Source of the DNA: Marinilabilia sp. UBA5340
GTDB lineage: Bacteria; Bacteroidota; Bacteroidia; Bacteroidales; Marinilabiliaceae
DNA: 8,713 bases
Direction of reading: 5' to 3'
NCBI GenBank assembly: GCA_002411085.1
Contig: DHQK01000020.1
Span: 1,787 to 10,499 of the forward strand
The notes beneath the pieces were generated by a model that did no database searches, was not told the DNA's origin, and was given only the letters and a program-made list of their open reading frames with translations. Within the stretch, counting starts at the first letter, position 1. Each line of letters opens with the position of its first letter. Shown here in pieces: positions 1 to 6,553 of this stretch. The position numbers and the translations under genes are program-made.

Positions 1-490
1 TGGCTAGCCAAAACAATGGGGCAATTACTCCGTCACTGAGGTTTTCGGCCAGTGTTTCCAGCGTAGCTGTTTTTATCTCGTGACTACTCAATTGATTTGT
101 ATCACGCCCAACTATCCGTCCAACTTGTTGCCGCCCTTCTTCTAAACTATTCTGCAATTTCACGAAAACGTCTTTCCCTTCCCGGATAAGCGTTGTACCG
201 GCCAGACCGAAAAAGATAAAAACAATTTGTAAAACAACTTCCACCCAGATATTTACCGGCCCCAATAAGGTAAAGAACCAGTAAAAGAAAACAAACACCC
301 CGGTGACCAAACCGATCGTCACCACCATTCCACGCACAAATCTGCCTCTTCCCCGGTTACATTTCTTCTCAAAAAATGCAATAAGTTTTCCAAATACCAC
401 CACCGGATGTGGCATCCGGGAAGGATCCCCCAGGAAACGGTCAAGTACCCACGCAAATATTAAAGCCGGTATAAGTAATTTCAACTCCAT
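1..490 (-). CDS. cbiB: Adenosylcobinamide-phosphate synthase CbiB (partial, N-terminal 163 residues)
   Basis: Integral inner-membrane enzyme that joins (R)-1-amino-2-propanol phosphate to adenosylcobyric acid to give adenosylcobinamide phosphate. Only the first 163 residues are present; the gene runs off the left edge, and the family is usually a little over 300 residues. Seen directly: N-terminal hydrophobic stretch followed by LDRFLGDP (about residues 16-23) and the PHPV motif (27-30), further membrane segments near 53-76 and 81-98, then the family block VGRDTNQL (127-134) and AENLSDGVIAPLF (148-160). The ATG at 488-490 was chosen because it places LDRFLGDP at the usual distance from the N terminus. 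It overlaps the end of the upstream cobD by 10 bp, so the two are probably translationally coupled; cobD gives rise to the aminopropanol phosphate used here. The gene is called cobD in some nomenclatures, which clashes with the decarboxylase name. Confidence 0.95.
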   Translation of the reverse strand, partial: MELKLLIPALIFAWVLDRFLGDPSRMPHPVVVFGKLIAFFEKKCNRGRGRFVRGMVVTIGLVTGVFVFFYWFFTLLGPVNIWVEVVLQIVFIFFGLAGTTLIREGKDVFVKLQNSLEEGRQQVGRIVGRDTNQLSSHEIKTATLETLAENLSDGVIAPLFWLA

Positions 491-1491
491 TCTTTGAGTG
501 CTTTAATTAATTGGTTGTTTCCTTTGGACGATTGCACCGAAACCCTGAAATAATTTTCTGACAAGCCTCTAAAATTGGATGCATCCCTTATCAAAATGCC
601 ATAATTCTGAGCAAGATGCTTTTTTAGACCTGCTGCAGACAAAGGAGCCTCGACTAAAAAGAAGGTGGTTGACGAAAACTCCACCCTATACCCGTCTATA
701 TCATTTATTTCATCTTGAAATCGCCGTGATTCCTGAAGATATCCGGCTATTTCAAACTTGTTCTCTTCAAGATTGTTAAAACAAAAACGCCCCGCTTCCA
801 GCGCCAGCGCATTAATCCTCCAGGGCATCACTTGTCGTTGCAGTTCATCAATAATTGAAGAATCTGCCAAAATATAGCCCAACCGGAGCCCGGGAATCGC
901 CAGGGTTTTGGTTAATGATTTTACAATGATCAAATTTCTGTATTCAGACAAACAGGTTTCGAGTGAAATATCTTTATTCAGAAAATCAGAATAGGCCTCA
1001 TCTACCACAAATACCGTCTCCGGATTGTCTTTAATCTGTTGCCGCAACTTTTCGCGATCATAAATGCGCCCGTCCGGGTTGTTGGGATTACATATCCAGA
1101 CCAGATCTATCCCCGAATAATCAACATCTCCAAAAATTGAGTGGTGAAAAAACTCCATCCGATGATTGGACTTACAACAGGCATCCTCGTACTCCGAAAA
1201 GGAGGGGTAATAAATTAATGACTGTTTCCCCTGAAATAGCTCCGCAATCAAATAAAAAGCTTCAACAGCCCCATTGGTAATCATCACACTATCGGCAGGC
1301 AATTGTTTCTGATGCTCTATCTGATGAGCCAGGTTTTCACCTAAAGGATCGGGATAACGTACAATACAATCCATACAGGAACACAGGTGATTTTTCAGTG
1401 CGGGATTGATCCCCGAAGGAGTAATGTTCGAACTAAAATTGATCCGTATATCCGGAAAATCATATATGTCGTCACCGTGTCCCTTAATCAT
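481..1491 (-). CDS. cobD: Threonine-phosphate decarboxylase CobD (PLP aminotransferase fold I)
   Basis: A 336-residue PLP enzyme predicted to decarboxylate L-threonine O-3-phosphate to (R)-1-amino-2-propanol phosphate, the nucleotide-loop linker of cobalamin. Fold-type I residues are visible: NPNNPDG (135-141), DEAY with Asp164 and Tyr167, Schiff-base Lys195 in SLTKT (192-196), GLRLGY with Arg203, and near the C terminus IRDASNF (301-307) plus FRVSV with Arg316, which bind the substrate. The N-terminal HGDD and INFSSNITPSG (17-27) fit CobD better than histidinol-phosphate aminotransferase, its closest relative, and the flanking genes cobQ and cbiB settle the choice. The ATG overlaps the cobQ stop as ATGA (4 bp), and its own stop overlaps cbiB by 10 bp, so this is the middle gene of a coupled trio. 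Oddity: eight cysteines, including C37-x-C39-x2-C42 and C105-C106, more than I expect for this family. Confidence 0.93.
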   Translation of the reverse strand: MIKGHGDDIYDFPDIRINFSSNITPSGINPALKNHLCSCMDCIVRYPDPLGENLAHQIEHQKQLPADSVMITNGAVEAFYLIAELFQGKQSLIYYPSFSEYEDACCKSNHRMEFFHHSIFGDVDYSGIDLVWICNPNNPDGRIYDREKLRQQIKDNPETVFVVDEAYSDFLNKDISLETCLSEYRNLIIVKSLTKTLAIPGLRLGYILADSSIIDELQRQVMPWRINALALEAGRFCFNNLEENKFEIAGYLQESRRFQDEINDIDGYRVEFSSTTFFLVEAPLSAAGLKKHLAQNYGILIRDASNFRGLSENYFRVSVQSSKGNNQLIKALKEWS

Positions 1492-2957
1492 TCTGACAAT
1501 ATTTTATAGATCATATCCATATCCATATTTTGGCGGAGATGGTCGGCCAGCAAGTCGTACTGCTGTTGTTTAAACTCTTCGTAATTGGTGGTGGATGTAC
1601 TACTTTTCGCATAAGGAGCGAGCAAATCTTCGATAACTACCGGATTATCAAGAATGCCATGCAAATAAGTCCCCCATATATTGGCATTTATCCAACAGCC
1701 CTCGGTACCTCCATTCTCCAAATGATTTAATGGCTTGACCCCGTCGCATTTGGTTTGTCCCATGTGGATTTCATAGCCCTCGCATCTCTCCTGTGCATCC
1801 TTGAAACGAAAGGAAGTCCGCACAGTTGATTTCTCCGATTCAAGGATGGTCGTCACCGGTAAAATATTCAGTCCGGGAACTGCATCCACATATCCTTCCA
1901 CATGTCCGGGATCTTCAATACGAGTCCCCATCATCTGGTAACCTCCACAAATACCAATCACTGATTTTCCGGCTCTTGACTGGCGGACAATTTCAGCCGC
2001 CACACCATTTCGACGCAGCTCAATCAGATCCGCAACAGTACTTTTAGAACCGGGCAAAATAATGATATCGGCTTTCTTGATCTCTTCCGTATTGTTGGTA
2101 TAGTAAAGATTCACCCTGTCGTCCTGTTCCAGACGATTAAAATCGGTAAAATTAGAGAGTCTGCGTAAATGGACAACCGCTACATTTATCTTATTATCAA
2201 TAGCAAAAGTTGCCTTACGTTCCAAAGAGACCGAGTCCTCCTCTTCTATACTGATATGCGTGAAAGCCGGAATGATACCAAGCACCGGAACCCCTGTCAG
2301 ATTTTCTATGATTTTTCGTCCCTCATCAAACAAAGAAACATCACCCCGGAATTTATTGATAATAATACCTTTTATCTGTTTCCGCTCTTCTGGTTCAAGT
2401 AACTTAATAGATCCATAAACCGATGCAAACACGCCGCCCCGCTCAATATCAGCAACTAAAATAGCAGATGCATTCACTGCTTTGGCCATCCGCATGTTAA
2501 CAATGTCATTATTTTTCAAATTAAGTTCGGCGATGCTTCCGGCTCCTTCCATTACTACAGGATTGTAGACATCCTCCAGTCTTCCGAAAGCTTTCATGAC
2601 TTCAGCAAACAATTGATCTTTGATCTCTCCTCTGAAATAACTTCCGGCAGAATAGTTCCCCATCACCTTTCCATTGACAATCACCTGCGACTGCTTATCA
2701 GATCCCGGCTTAAGCAAAACCGGATTCATATCGGTATGGCAATCCACCCGACACGCCTCTGCCTGCACCGCCTGCGCCCGACCAATTTCGCCCCCGTTTG
2801 CCGTTACGTAGCTGTTGAGCGACATATTCTGTGCCTTAAAAGGAACCGGACGATATCCATCCTGCAGGAAGATACGGCAAAAGCCGGCAGCCAACACGCT
2901 CTTACCAACATCGGATCCGGTACCTACTATCATCAGTGGATGCTTTAACTTTCTCAT
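1488..2957 (-). CDS. cobQ: Cobyric acid synthase CobQ/CbiP (glutamine-dependent amidase)
   Basis: Cytosolic enzyme that amidates side chains b, d, e and g of adenosylcobyrinic acid a,c-diamide using ATP and glutamine. The 489 residues match the family's usual length. N-terminal dethiobiotin-synthetase-like ATPase: modified P-loop GTGSDVGKS (12-20), KAQNMSLNSY (41-50), EIGRAQAVQAEA (57-68), NPVLLKP (78-84), MEGAGS (136-141), ADIERGG (169-175) and NKFRGD (201-206). C-terminal class I glutamine amidotransferase domain: LPGSKST (301-307), nucleophile Cys337 in GICGGYQ, the EIHMGQT block (396-402) and His433 in YLHG. CobQ-type GATases lack the Glu of the usual triad, so its absence here is expected. 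The ATG places the P-loop at residue 12, as usual. It is the first gene of the cobQ-cobD-cbiB trio and is preceded by 523 bp without genes, so it probably has its own promoter; no convincing Bacteroidota -33/-7 pair or Shine-Dalgarno was seen. Confidence 0.96.
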   Translation of the reverse strand: MRKLKHPLMIVGTGSDVGKSVLAAGFCRIFLQDGYRPVPFKAQNMSLNSYVTANGGEIGRAQAVQAEACRVDCHTDMNPVLLKPGSDKQSQVIVNGKVMGNYSAGSYFRGEIKDQLFAEVMKAFGRLEDVYNPVVMEGAGSIAELNLKNNDIVNMRMAKAVNASAILVADIERGGVFASVYGSIKLLEPEERKQIKGIIINKFRGDVSLFDEGRKIIENLTGVPVLGIIPAFTHISIEEEDSVSLERKATFAIDNKINVAVVHLRRLSNFTDFNRLEQDDRVNLYYTNNTEEIKKADIIILPGSKSTVADLIELRRNGVAAEIVRQSRAGKSVIGICGGYQMMGTRIEDPGHVEGYVDAVPGLNILPVTTILESEKSTVRTSFRFKDAQERCEGYEIHMGQTKCDGVKPLNHLENGGTEGCWINANIWGTYLHGILDNPVVIEDLLAPYAKSSTSTTNYEEFKQQQYDLLADHLRQNMDMDMIYKILSE

Positions 2958-2987
2958 TTCTATTTTATTTACAATACTCCGTTATCC

Positions 2988-3002
2988 CGAAATTTCGAAA
3001 TT
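2988..3002. promoter_or_regulatory. Overlapping short palindromes upstream of cobQ
   Basis: CGAAATTTCG (2988-2997) and AATTTCGAAATT (2991-3002) are both perfect inverted repeats sharing bases, lying about 30-45 bp ahead of the cobQ start. This is a position where an operator could sit, but AT-rich DNA produces such palindromes by chance and no regulator gene is in the window. Treated as a weak candidate only. Confidence 0.2.
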
Positions 3003-3114
3003 GCAATGCACTGAAATTCAATTACTTTAAAATCATAATTTTTATCGCCTAAAACACAGAATATCAACATTATATAAATTGTCTTAAATCAATAGAGTCC
3101 TAAACATTTTCCAA

Positions 3115-3131
3115 AAGGGATTTCATCCCTT
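3115..3131. repeat. Perfect 7-bp-stem hairpin
   Basis: AAGGGAT (3115-3121) and ATCCCTT (3125-3131) form a perfect stem with a 3-base loop. It sits at the cobQ-proximal edge of the hairpin cluster. In minus-strand RNA it is followed by only a short run of U, so it is at best a weak intrinsic terminator. Confidence 0.55.
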
Positions 3132-3140
3132 AAACCCTGA

Positions 3141-3172
3141 ATTACTTTTTTGTCTTGATACAAAAAAGTAAT
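3141..3172. repeat. Perfect 12-bp-stem AT-rich hairpin
   Basis: ATTACTTTTTTG (3141-3152) and CAAAAAAGTAAT (3161-3172) pair perfectly around an 8-base loop. The loop and last stem base, GTCTTGAT (3152-3159), are also exactly complementary to ATCAAGAC (3181-3188), giving a second, mutually exclusive pairing. I recall similar poly-T/poly-A hairpins with this TCTTGAT loop as recurrent intergenic sequences in Bacteroidota genomes; that is recollection, not a search result. Confidence 0.6.
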
Positions 3173-3204
3173 CAAAAAAAATCAAGACTTAACCAGCTTT
3201 CACT

Positions 3205-3310
3205 CTAAAAACTACGGTTCTTCCATCGAAATCGTCTAAACTCATCTCACTTGCTGCGCGCCTGAGATTCAAACAAAGACGATTTTTCGATGAAACAACC
3301 TTGTTTTTAG
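3205..3310. repeat. 106-bp long imperfect palindrome (hairpin element)
   Basis: The left arm (3205-3249) and right arm (3263-3310) are inverted copies of one another with small gaps. Matching blocks from the outside in are CTAAAAAC/GTTTTTAG, GGTT/AACC, CATCGAAA/TTTCGATG, TCGTCT/AGACGA and ATCTCA/TGAGAT. The 13-base loop (3250-3262) is GC-rich and contains GCGCGC, unlike the AT-rich surroundings. Each arm is about 46 bases and no reading frame is conserved, so this looks like a folded RNA or a small non-coding mobile/repeat element rather than a decayed gene. Short outer inverted repeats AACCCTG (3133-3139) and CAGGGTT (3370-3376) could mark the ends of a larger element of about 244 bp, but I see no convincing target-site duplication. 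Confidence 0.6.
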
Positions 3311-3452
3311 GCTTACCTGCCAAGGTCCACACTCAACAAGCCCGACAGCCCTTAAAAAAATATTTTGGACAGGGTTGATCTTAAATCTAAAAGTCTAACA
3401 ATCTATTGCTATTTAAACGCAAATACGCAATAGTCATTTTATTCTCTTTGCA

Positions 3453-3480
3453 CCATGCTCCATGCTCCATGCCCCATGCA
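3453..3480. repeat. Heptanucleotide tandem repeat (4 units of CCATGCN)
   Basis: Four consecutive 7-bp units are present: CCATGCT, CCATGCT, CCATGCC and CCATGCA. They end on the base immediately before the permease stop codon (3481-3483 on the + strand). Because 7 is not a multiple of 3, gain or loss of units would shift any frame that read through, but the array lies just outside the coding region. Confidence 0.85.
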
Positions 3481-4524
3481 CTACTCTTTATTTCTCTTTC
3501 CCTTCCATATCACCCATATTACCACCGGAGCCCCAACAAAGGCAGTTACCGAATTAATGGGCAACTCCTGTTCCAATCCCGGAAGCCGGGCCACCAAATT
3601 ACAAAGCAAAGCTGTGGCACCACCAATAACAGCAGCATTGATGATCAGGTGATAATGATTGGCTGTCCGTGATAAAAGTTTGGCCAGATGCGGCACTGCC
3701 ACTCCGATAAATATCACCGGTCCACAAAATGAGGTCACCAAAGCAGTTAAAAAACCAGCCGTGGTAATGACCCCAAACCGGGCCCTTTTCAATTTCAATC
3801 CCAGATTTATGGCATATCTGTCACCCAGTGACAAAAGATTCAGAGACTTACTCAAAGTCAGTGACGAAATAGATAAGACAATCGTCACCAAACTAAATAT
3901 CCAGGCTTTTTCCGACGACATCCGACTAAAACTTCCAAGCCCCCAGATCACATAATTATGTACATCTTCCTCAGTGCTGTAAAATTTCAACAGCCCCACC
4001 AACGAAGAAGACAAATAACCAATCATCACTCCAATAATCAGCACACTCAGCGTTCCTCCTATGCGACTGGAGATAAACAATATCAATAAAAGAACGATAC
4101 CCGCTCCCATAAAAGAGGACATGATTACTGAAAAATCTCCCCACAACCCAAGACTGTAAAACGAGAACCCTAAAACCTGCCCGGAAAAGAGCATCACAAA
4201 AGCAACACCCAGACTGGCTCCTGATGATATCCCTAACACAGAAGGGCCGGCCAGCGGATTCTTAAAAAGGGTCTGCATCAATAACCCCGCAACACCAAGA
4301 GCCATTCCGGCTCCCACAGATACCAACGTTTGAGGTAAGCGGGTTTTGATTACGATATTTTCAAAAACAACATTGCTGGTCTCCCCGGTGAAAAGAAGAG
4401 TAACCACTTCCGATAAGGGAATATGCACCGACCCCAAAGCCATATTCAGAATCATGAGAATGGCTGTCAGCAAAAGCGCTATCAATAAAACCCAGGTGCC
4501 CCGTTTACTCCCTTTTCCAATCAT
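3481..4524 (-). CDS. FecCD/BtuC-family ABC transporter permease
   Basis: Inner-membrane permease, 347 residues and mostly hydrophobic, with about ten predicted helices. It is expected to work as a homodimer moving a metal chelate, haem or corrinoid from the periplasmic binding protein into the cytosol. Family blocks seen: TRLPQTL (61-67), GAGMALGVAGLLMQ (71-84), NPLAGPSVLGISSGA (89-103), WGLGSFS (194-200), the cytoplasmic coupling-helix region around GDRYAINLGL (234-243), CGPVIFIGVAVPHLAKLL (267-284) and ELPINSVTAFVGAP (320-333). The ATG overlaps the stop of the binding-protein gene as ATGA. BtuC and FecD/HmuU-type permeases cannot be told apart by eye; the exported chelatase and downstream cobalamin genes make a tetrapyrrole substrate likely. 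No ATPase follows it, which is unusual because permease and ATPase genes normally adjoin. The stop codon directly abuts a heptamer tandem repeat. Confidence 0.93.
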   Translation of the reverse strand: MIGKGSKRGTWVLLIALLLTAILMILNMALGSVHIPLSEVVTLLFTGETSNVVFENIVIKTRLPQTLVSVGAGMALGVAGLLMQTLFKNPLAGPSVLGISSGASLGVAFVMLFSGQVLGFSFYSLGLWGDFSVIMSSFMGAGIVLLLILFISSRIGGTLSVLIIGVMIGYLSSSLVGLLKFYSTEEDVHNYVIWGLGSFSRMSSEKAWIFSLVTIVLSISSLTLSKSLNLLSLGDRYAINLGLKLKRARFGVITTAGFLTALVTSFCGPVIFIGVAVPHLAKLLSRTANHYHLIINAAVIGGATALLCNLVARLPGLEQELPINSVTAFVGAPVVIWVIWKGKRNKE

Positions 4525-5651
4525 TGCAGTCTTTCATAAAAATACGGTTCATAACCGGGTAAAATCTCCGGATGAAAAAAATGAATATAGTCTGCCAGAA
4601 GGACATCCGGTTTCACGGCAGATTGCTCATAATAAGGCTTCTCACGAATATTGCATAACAAAATATTTTCCTCTTTGGCGGCTTTAAAATCTGCATATCT
4701 GGCATCCTGCTGCAAGAACTCATGAAGTGTAATTCCTGTTTTTTCGGGATGAACCAGGCGCCAGAAATCAGCATTATGTGCCTTTCTGTAAATAGTCTCA
4801 AAATCTACATGATAGGCCCCCTGCTCATTATCATTTATGACATAATCGGCACCGGCATCACTAAAAAGACGAGCATAAAAACTATCTCCGCCAGGAACAT
4901 ACCATGAACCGGAGCGCATCTTCCCCGAAAAAACCGTTGGACGAGAATCAATGCTCGCCACCTGGTCTTTTAATTCGTTGTAACGCTTTGCAATCTTATT
5001 AAAAATGGTATCTGCCTTTGCTTCCTGCCCTACAAACAGCGCCATCATCTTGAGCCATTCGGCTCGTCCAAGCGGGGTCATTTCATTGTAAGCAGCCATT
5101 GGAACCAGAGGAATCCCCATATTTCGCAGCACATCAAAACCACCAGTTTTAAACGGTGACACAAAAATTACATCAGGATTCAGGGCTGCCAGCACTTCCA
5201 GGTTAAAATTCCCTTCCTTGCCGATTTGTTTAACCTTACCTTCAGCCACCCGGGCATTCATCTCTTCATGAAAAAGATAGCGGCTGTTGTTAATCGCAAC
5301 AATATCATCGATATCGTCCAGGGCAAAGAAATAAGCCAACTGAGTAGATGACACACAAACAATCTTTTTGCAGGGCACCTGAATCGAATTTTCAATAGCG
5401 GCAGCATCTGCACTATCCTTTACAAGCGTAAATCTACGTGCTGTCTGCTCTGAATGATGTTCATCCATATAGATTGTCAGCAGATCGTGATCCCCCTGCT
5501 TTTGTAAAGTAAACTCACGTGCATAAGCCAGTTCCACGTCCTGTAGGTTCTTCGATGCTGATTGATCCTCTTTCTGTTGCACGCCACAGCTATGGAACAG
5601 CAATGCAAAAACCAGCAAGATCCATTGCTTACAACTCATCAAATACTTCAT
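4521..5651 (-). CDS. Periplasmic BtuF/FecB-type substrate-binding lipoprotein
   Basis: A 376-residue class III solute-binding protein that should capture the ligand in the periplasm and pass it to the permease encoded next (ATGA overlap). The N terminus is a short signal peptide with hydrophobic core 11-19 and a relaxed lipobox ending at Cys22 (FHSC), so it is probably lipid-anchored. Residues about 40-95 (AREFTLQ..., LLTIYMDE, RRFTLVKD) precede the Rossmann-like binding domain, which begins near CKKIVCVSSTQLAYFFALD (94-112). This beta-rich extension is, as I recall, standard in the Bacteroidota branch of the family. Later blocks include AALNPDVIFVSPF (155-167), the long helix near 196-232 and KPDVLLADYIHFFHPE (347-362). 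The start overlaps the chelatase gene by 23 bp; an in-frame ATG at residue 5 (5639) would also give a usable signal peptide. The ligand (corrinoid, haem or other chelate) cannot be read from the sequence. Confidence 0.9.
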   Translation of the reverse strand: MKYLMSCKQWILLVFALLFHSCGVQQKEDQSASKNLQDVELAYAREFTLQKQGDHDLLTIYMDEHHSEQTARRFTLVKDSADAAAIENSIQVPCKKIVCVSSTQLAYFFALDDIDDIVAINNSRYLFHEEMNARVAEGKVKQIGKEGNFNLEVLAALNPDVIFVSPFKTGGFDVLRNMGIPLVPMAAYNEMTPLGRAEWLKMMALFVGQEAKADTIFNKIAKRYNELKDQVASIDSRPTVFSGKMRSGSWYVPGGDSFYARLFSDAGADYVINDNEQGAYHVDFETIYRKAHNADFWRLVHPEKTGITLHEFLQQDARYADFKAAKEENILLCNIREKPYYEQSAVKPDVLLADYIHFFHPEILPGYEPYFYERLQ

Positions 5652-6486
5652 TTAAATGATCCATCCATATATCAACAACCTCATCATACTCCGCCAATCC
5701 TTTCATTACAATATTCACTTCAAACCCTTCAGCTTCCAGCTGCGATTTCCAACTGTCTTTTTCGTCACCAGCCATATCATTTTGGGCATGATCACCGGCT
5801 ACCGACATAAACGGGGTCAACGTTACTTTCTGAATATGCTCTTTTTTCAATTGTTTTATCACATTATCCAGAGAAGGATATCCTTCCACTGTTGCCACAT
5901 AATGACGGTCTGACAAATCACTCAGATAATACTGAAATCCCGGATAATAGATATTGGCTTCGTGATGAGTGCCATGCCCCATAAGCACCACAGCCTCATC
6001 ATCAGTGGCTATCGGAAATTGTTCCGTAAAAAAACGCGCCATACGCTCCAGGTCTTCATGCTTACTCACCAGCGGACGCCCCATGGTTGTTTTCTCCAAA
6101 CCTTTTTGAACTCTGCTAAATCCTTTCACTGTATGCGCCACATCATGAAATTCGGCTCCGGGAATAATATGCAGAGACTGCGCTGCTATATGTGTATATC
6201 CTGCCTCTCCCATTTTCGCAAGGGCTTCGGAAGGCGAATCGATCTGAATGCCTTGTTTTGCCAGCTTCTTCCGAATAAACCTGGATGTATAAGCCCAGAA
6301 AACATCGATATCGGGCCAGTTTTTTTTCACCTCCTCTTCAATGTTATCAAAAGCTTTTCGGGCTTCCGGGTAACTAGTCCCAAAAGTAATCAGAAGAATA
6401 CCCTTTTTCGGTGAATTTGTCTGAGCATTTGTTCCCATACTAAATATCATTAAGGCAATTACACCTATTAACAATCGCTTTTTCAT
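5629..6486 (-). CDS. cbiK: Exported CbiK-type sirohydrochlorin cobaltochelatase / iron chelatase
   Basis: A 285-residue class II chelatase. CbiK inserts Co(II) into sirohydrochlorin in anaerobic cobalamin synthesis. Blocks seen: LLITFGTSYPEARKAF (31-46), QSLHIIPGAEFHDV (103-116), VLMGHGTHHEAN (167-178), EGYPSLD (201-207) and TPFMSVAGDHAQNDMAGD (224-241). By alignment from memory to Salmonella CbiK, the three metal ligands are kept: Glu89, His145 and His207 correspond to Glu112, His171 and His233 here. Unlike that cytosolic enzyme, this protein starts with a clear Sec signal peptide: Lys-Lys-Arg, a hydrophobic core at about 5-17, then TNA with probable cleavage after Ala21. It has no cysteine, so it is not a lipoprotein. 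Exported homologues known to me are Desulfovibrio CbiK-P, a periplasmic haem-binding chelatase, and Porphyromonas IhtB, a haem-binding lipoprotein. The gene is followed by binding-protein and permease genes with overlaps, and preceded by a structured 162-bp leader. A role in uptake or metal handling in the periplasm is therefore more likely than de novo corrin synthesis. Confidence 0.93.
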   Translation of the reverse strand: MKKRLLIGVIALMIFSMGTNAQTNSPKKGILLITFGTSYPEARKAFDNIEEEVKKNWPDIDVFWAYTSRFIRKKLAKQGIQIDSPSEALAKMGEAGYTHIAAQSLHIIPGAEFHDVAHTVKGFSRVQKGLEKTTMGRPLVSKHEDLERMARFFTEQFPIATDDEAVVLMGHGTHHEANIYYPGFQYYLSDLSDRHYVATVEGYPSLDNVIKQLKKEHIQKVTLTPFMSVAGDHAQNDMAGDEKDSWKSQLEAEGFEVNIVMKGLAEYDEVVDIWMDHLNEVFDEL

Positions 6487-6517
6487 CCGTATAAAATTAA
6501 TTTTTCAAGGTCGGATG
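6484..6517 (-). promoter_or_regulatory. Possible start-codon-masking hairpin of cbiK
   Basis: In the minus-strand transcript CATCCG (6517-6512) can pair perfectly with CGGATG (6489-6484), whose last three bases are the cbiK start codon. The enclosed 22 bases contain the palindrome AAAATTAATTTT, which could stack as an inner stem. If formed, the structure would hide the start codon and reduce initiation. The outer stem is only six pairs, so it is a weak prediction. Confidence 0.3.
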
Positions 6518-6524
6518 GAACGCG
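6509..6524. repeat. Direct repeat copy 1 in the cbiK leader
   Basis: GGTCGGATGGAACGCG matches the 16-base copy at 6602-6617 at 14 of 16 positions, with the copies starting 93 bp apart. A related inverted version (CAGATGAAACGAG on the minus strand) lies near 6570-6582. Repeated motifs flanking a leader are compatible with regulator binding or an internal duplication. Confidence 0.5.
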
Positions 6525-6553
6525 CATGCAAAAACTTATACATTTTCTTTTAA

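Larger units (their letters stand above)
2958..3480. other. 523-bp non-coding gap between the permease gene and cobQ
   Basis: No credible gene is seen on either strand in this stretch; the few open frames overlap hairpins or low-complexity DNA and lack recognisable features. It holds a heptamer tandem repeat at the permease end, a long imperfect hairpin, two shorter perfect hairpins, and about 115 bp of AT-rich DNA next to cobQ that presumably contains the cobQ promoter. The location is where an ABC-transporter ATPase gene would be expected after a binding protein and permease. No fragment resembling Walker A, the ABC signature or Walker B was found by eye on either strand. Confidence 0.8.

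Noticed and set aside
481..1491. Histidinol-phosphate aminotransferase HisC
   Set aside because: The fold is shared, but the N-terminal INFSSNITPSG and C-terminal IRDASNF blocks and the position between cobQ and cbiB point to CobD.
3133..3376. Complete transposon or insertion sequence in the 523-bp gap
   Set aside because: There is no transposase frame or remnant and no clear target-site duplication; only a non-coding element can be supported.
2958..3480. Cobalamin riboswitch ahead of cobQ
   Set aside because: I looked for the B12 box and its partner conserved elements on the minus strand and did not find them; the hairpins present have a different architecture.
6003..6009. Minus-strand GCCACTG, identical to the cobalamin riboswitch B12-box core
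   Set aside because: It lies inside the cbiK coding sequence, encoding Ala-Thr within residues where the reading frame is well conserved, and no other riboswitch elements surround it. It is a chance match.
5962..6414. 150-codon open frame on the plus strand
   Set aside because: It is wholly antisense to cbiK, whose protein matches a known family over its full length. The plus-strand product has no recognisable features and is a shadow frame.
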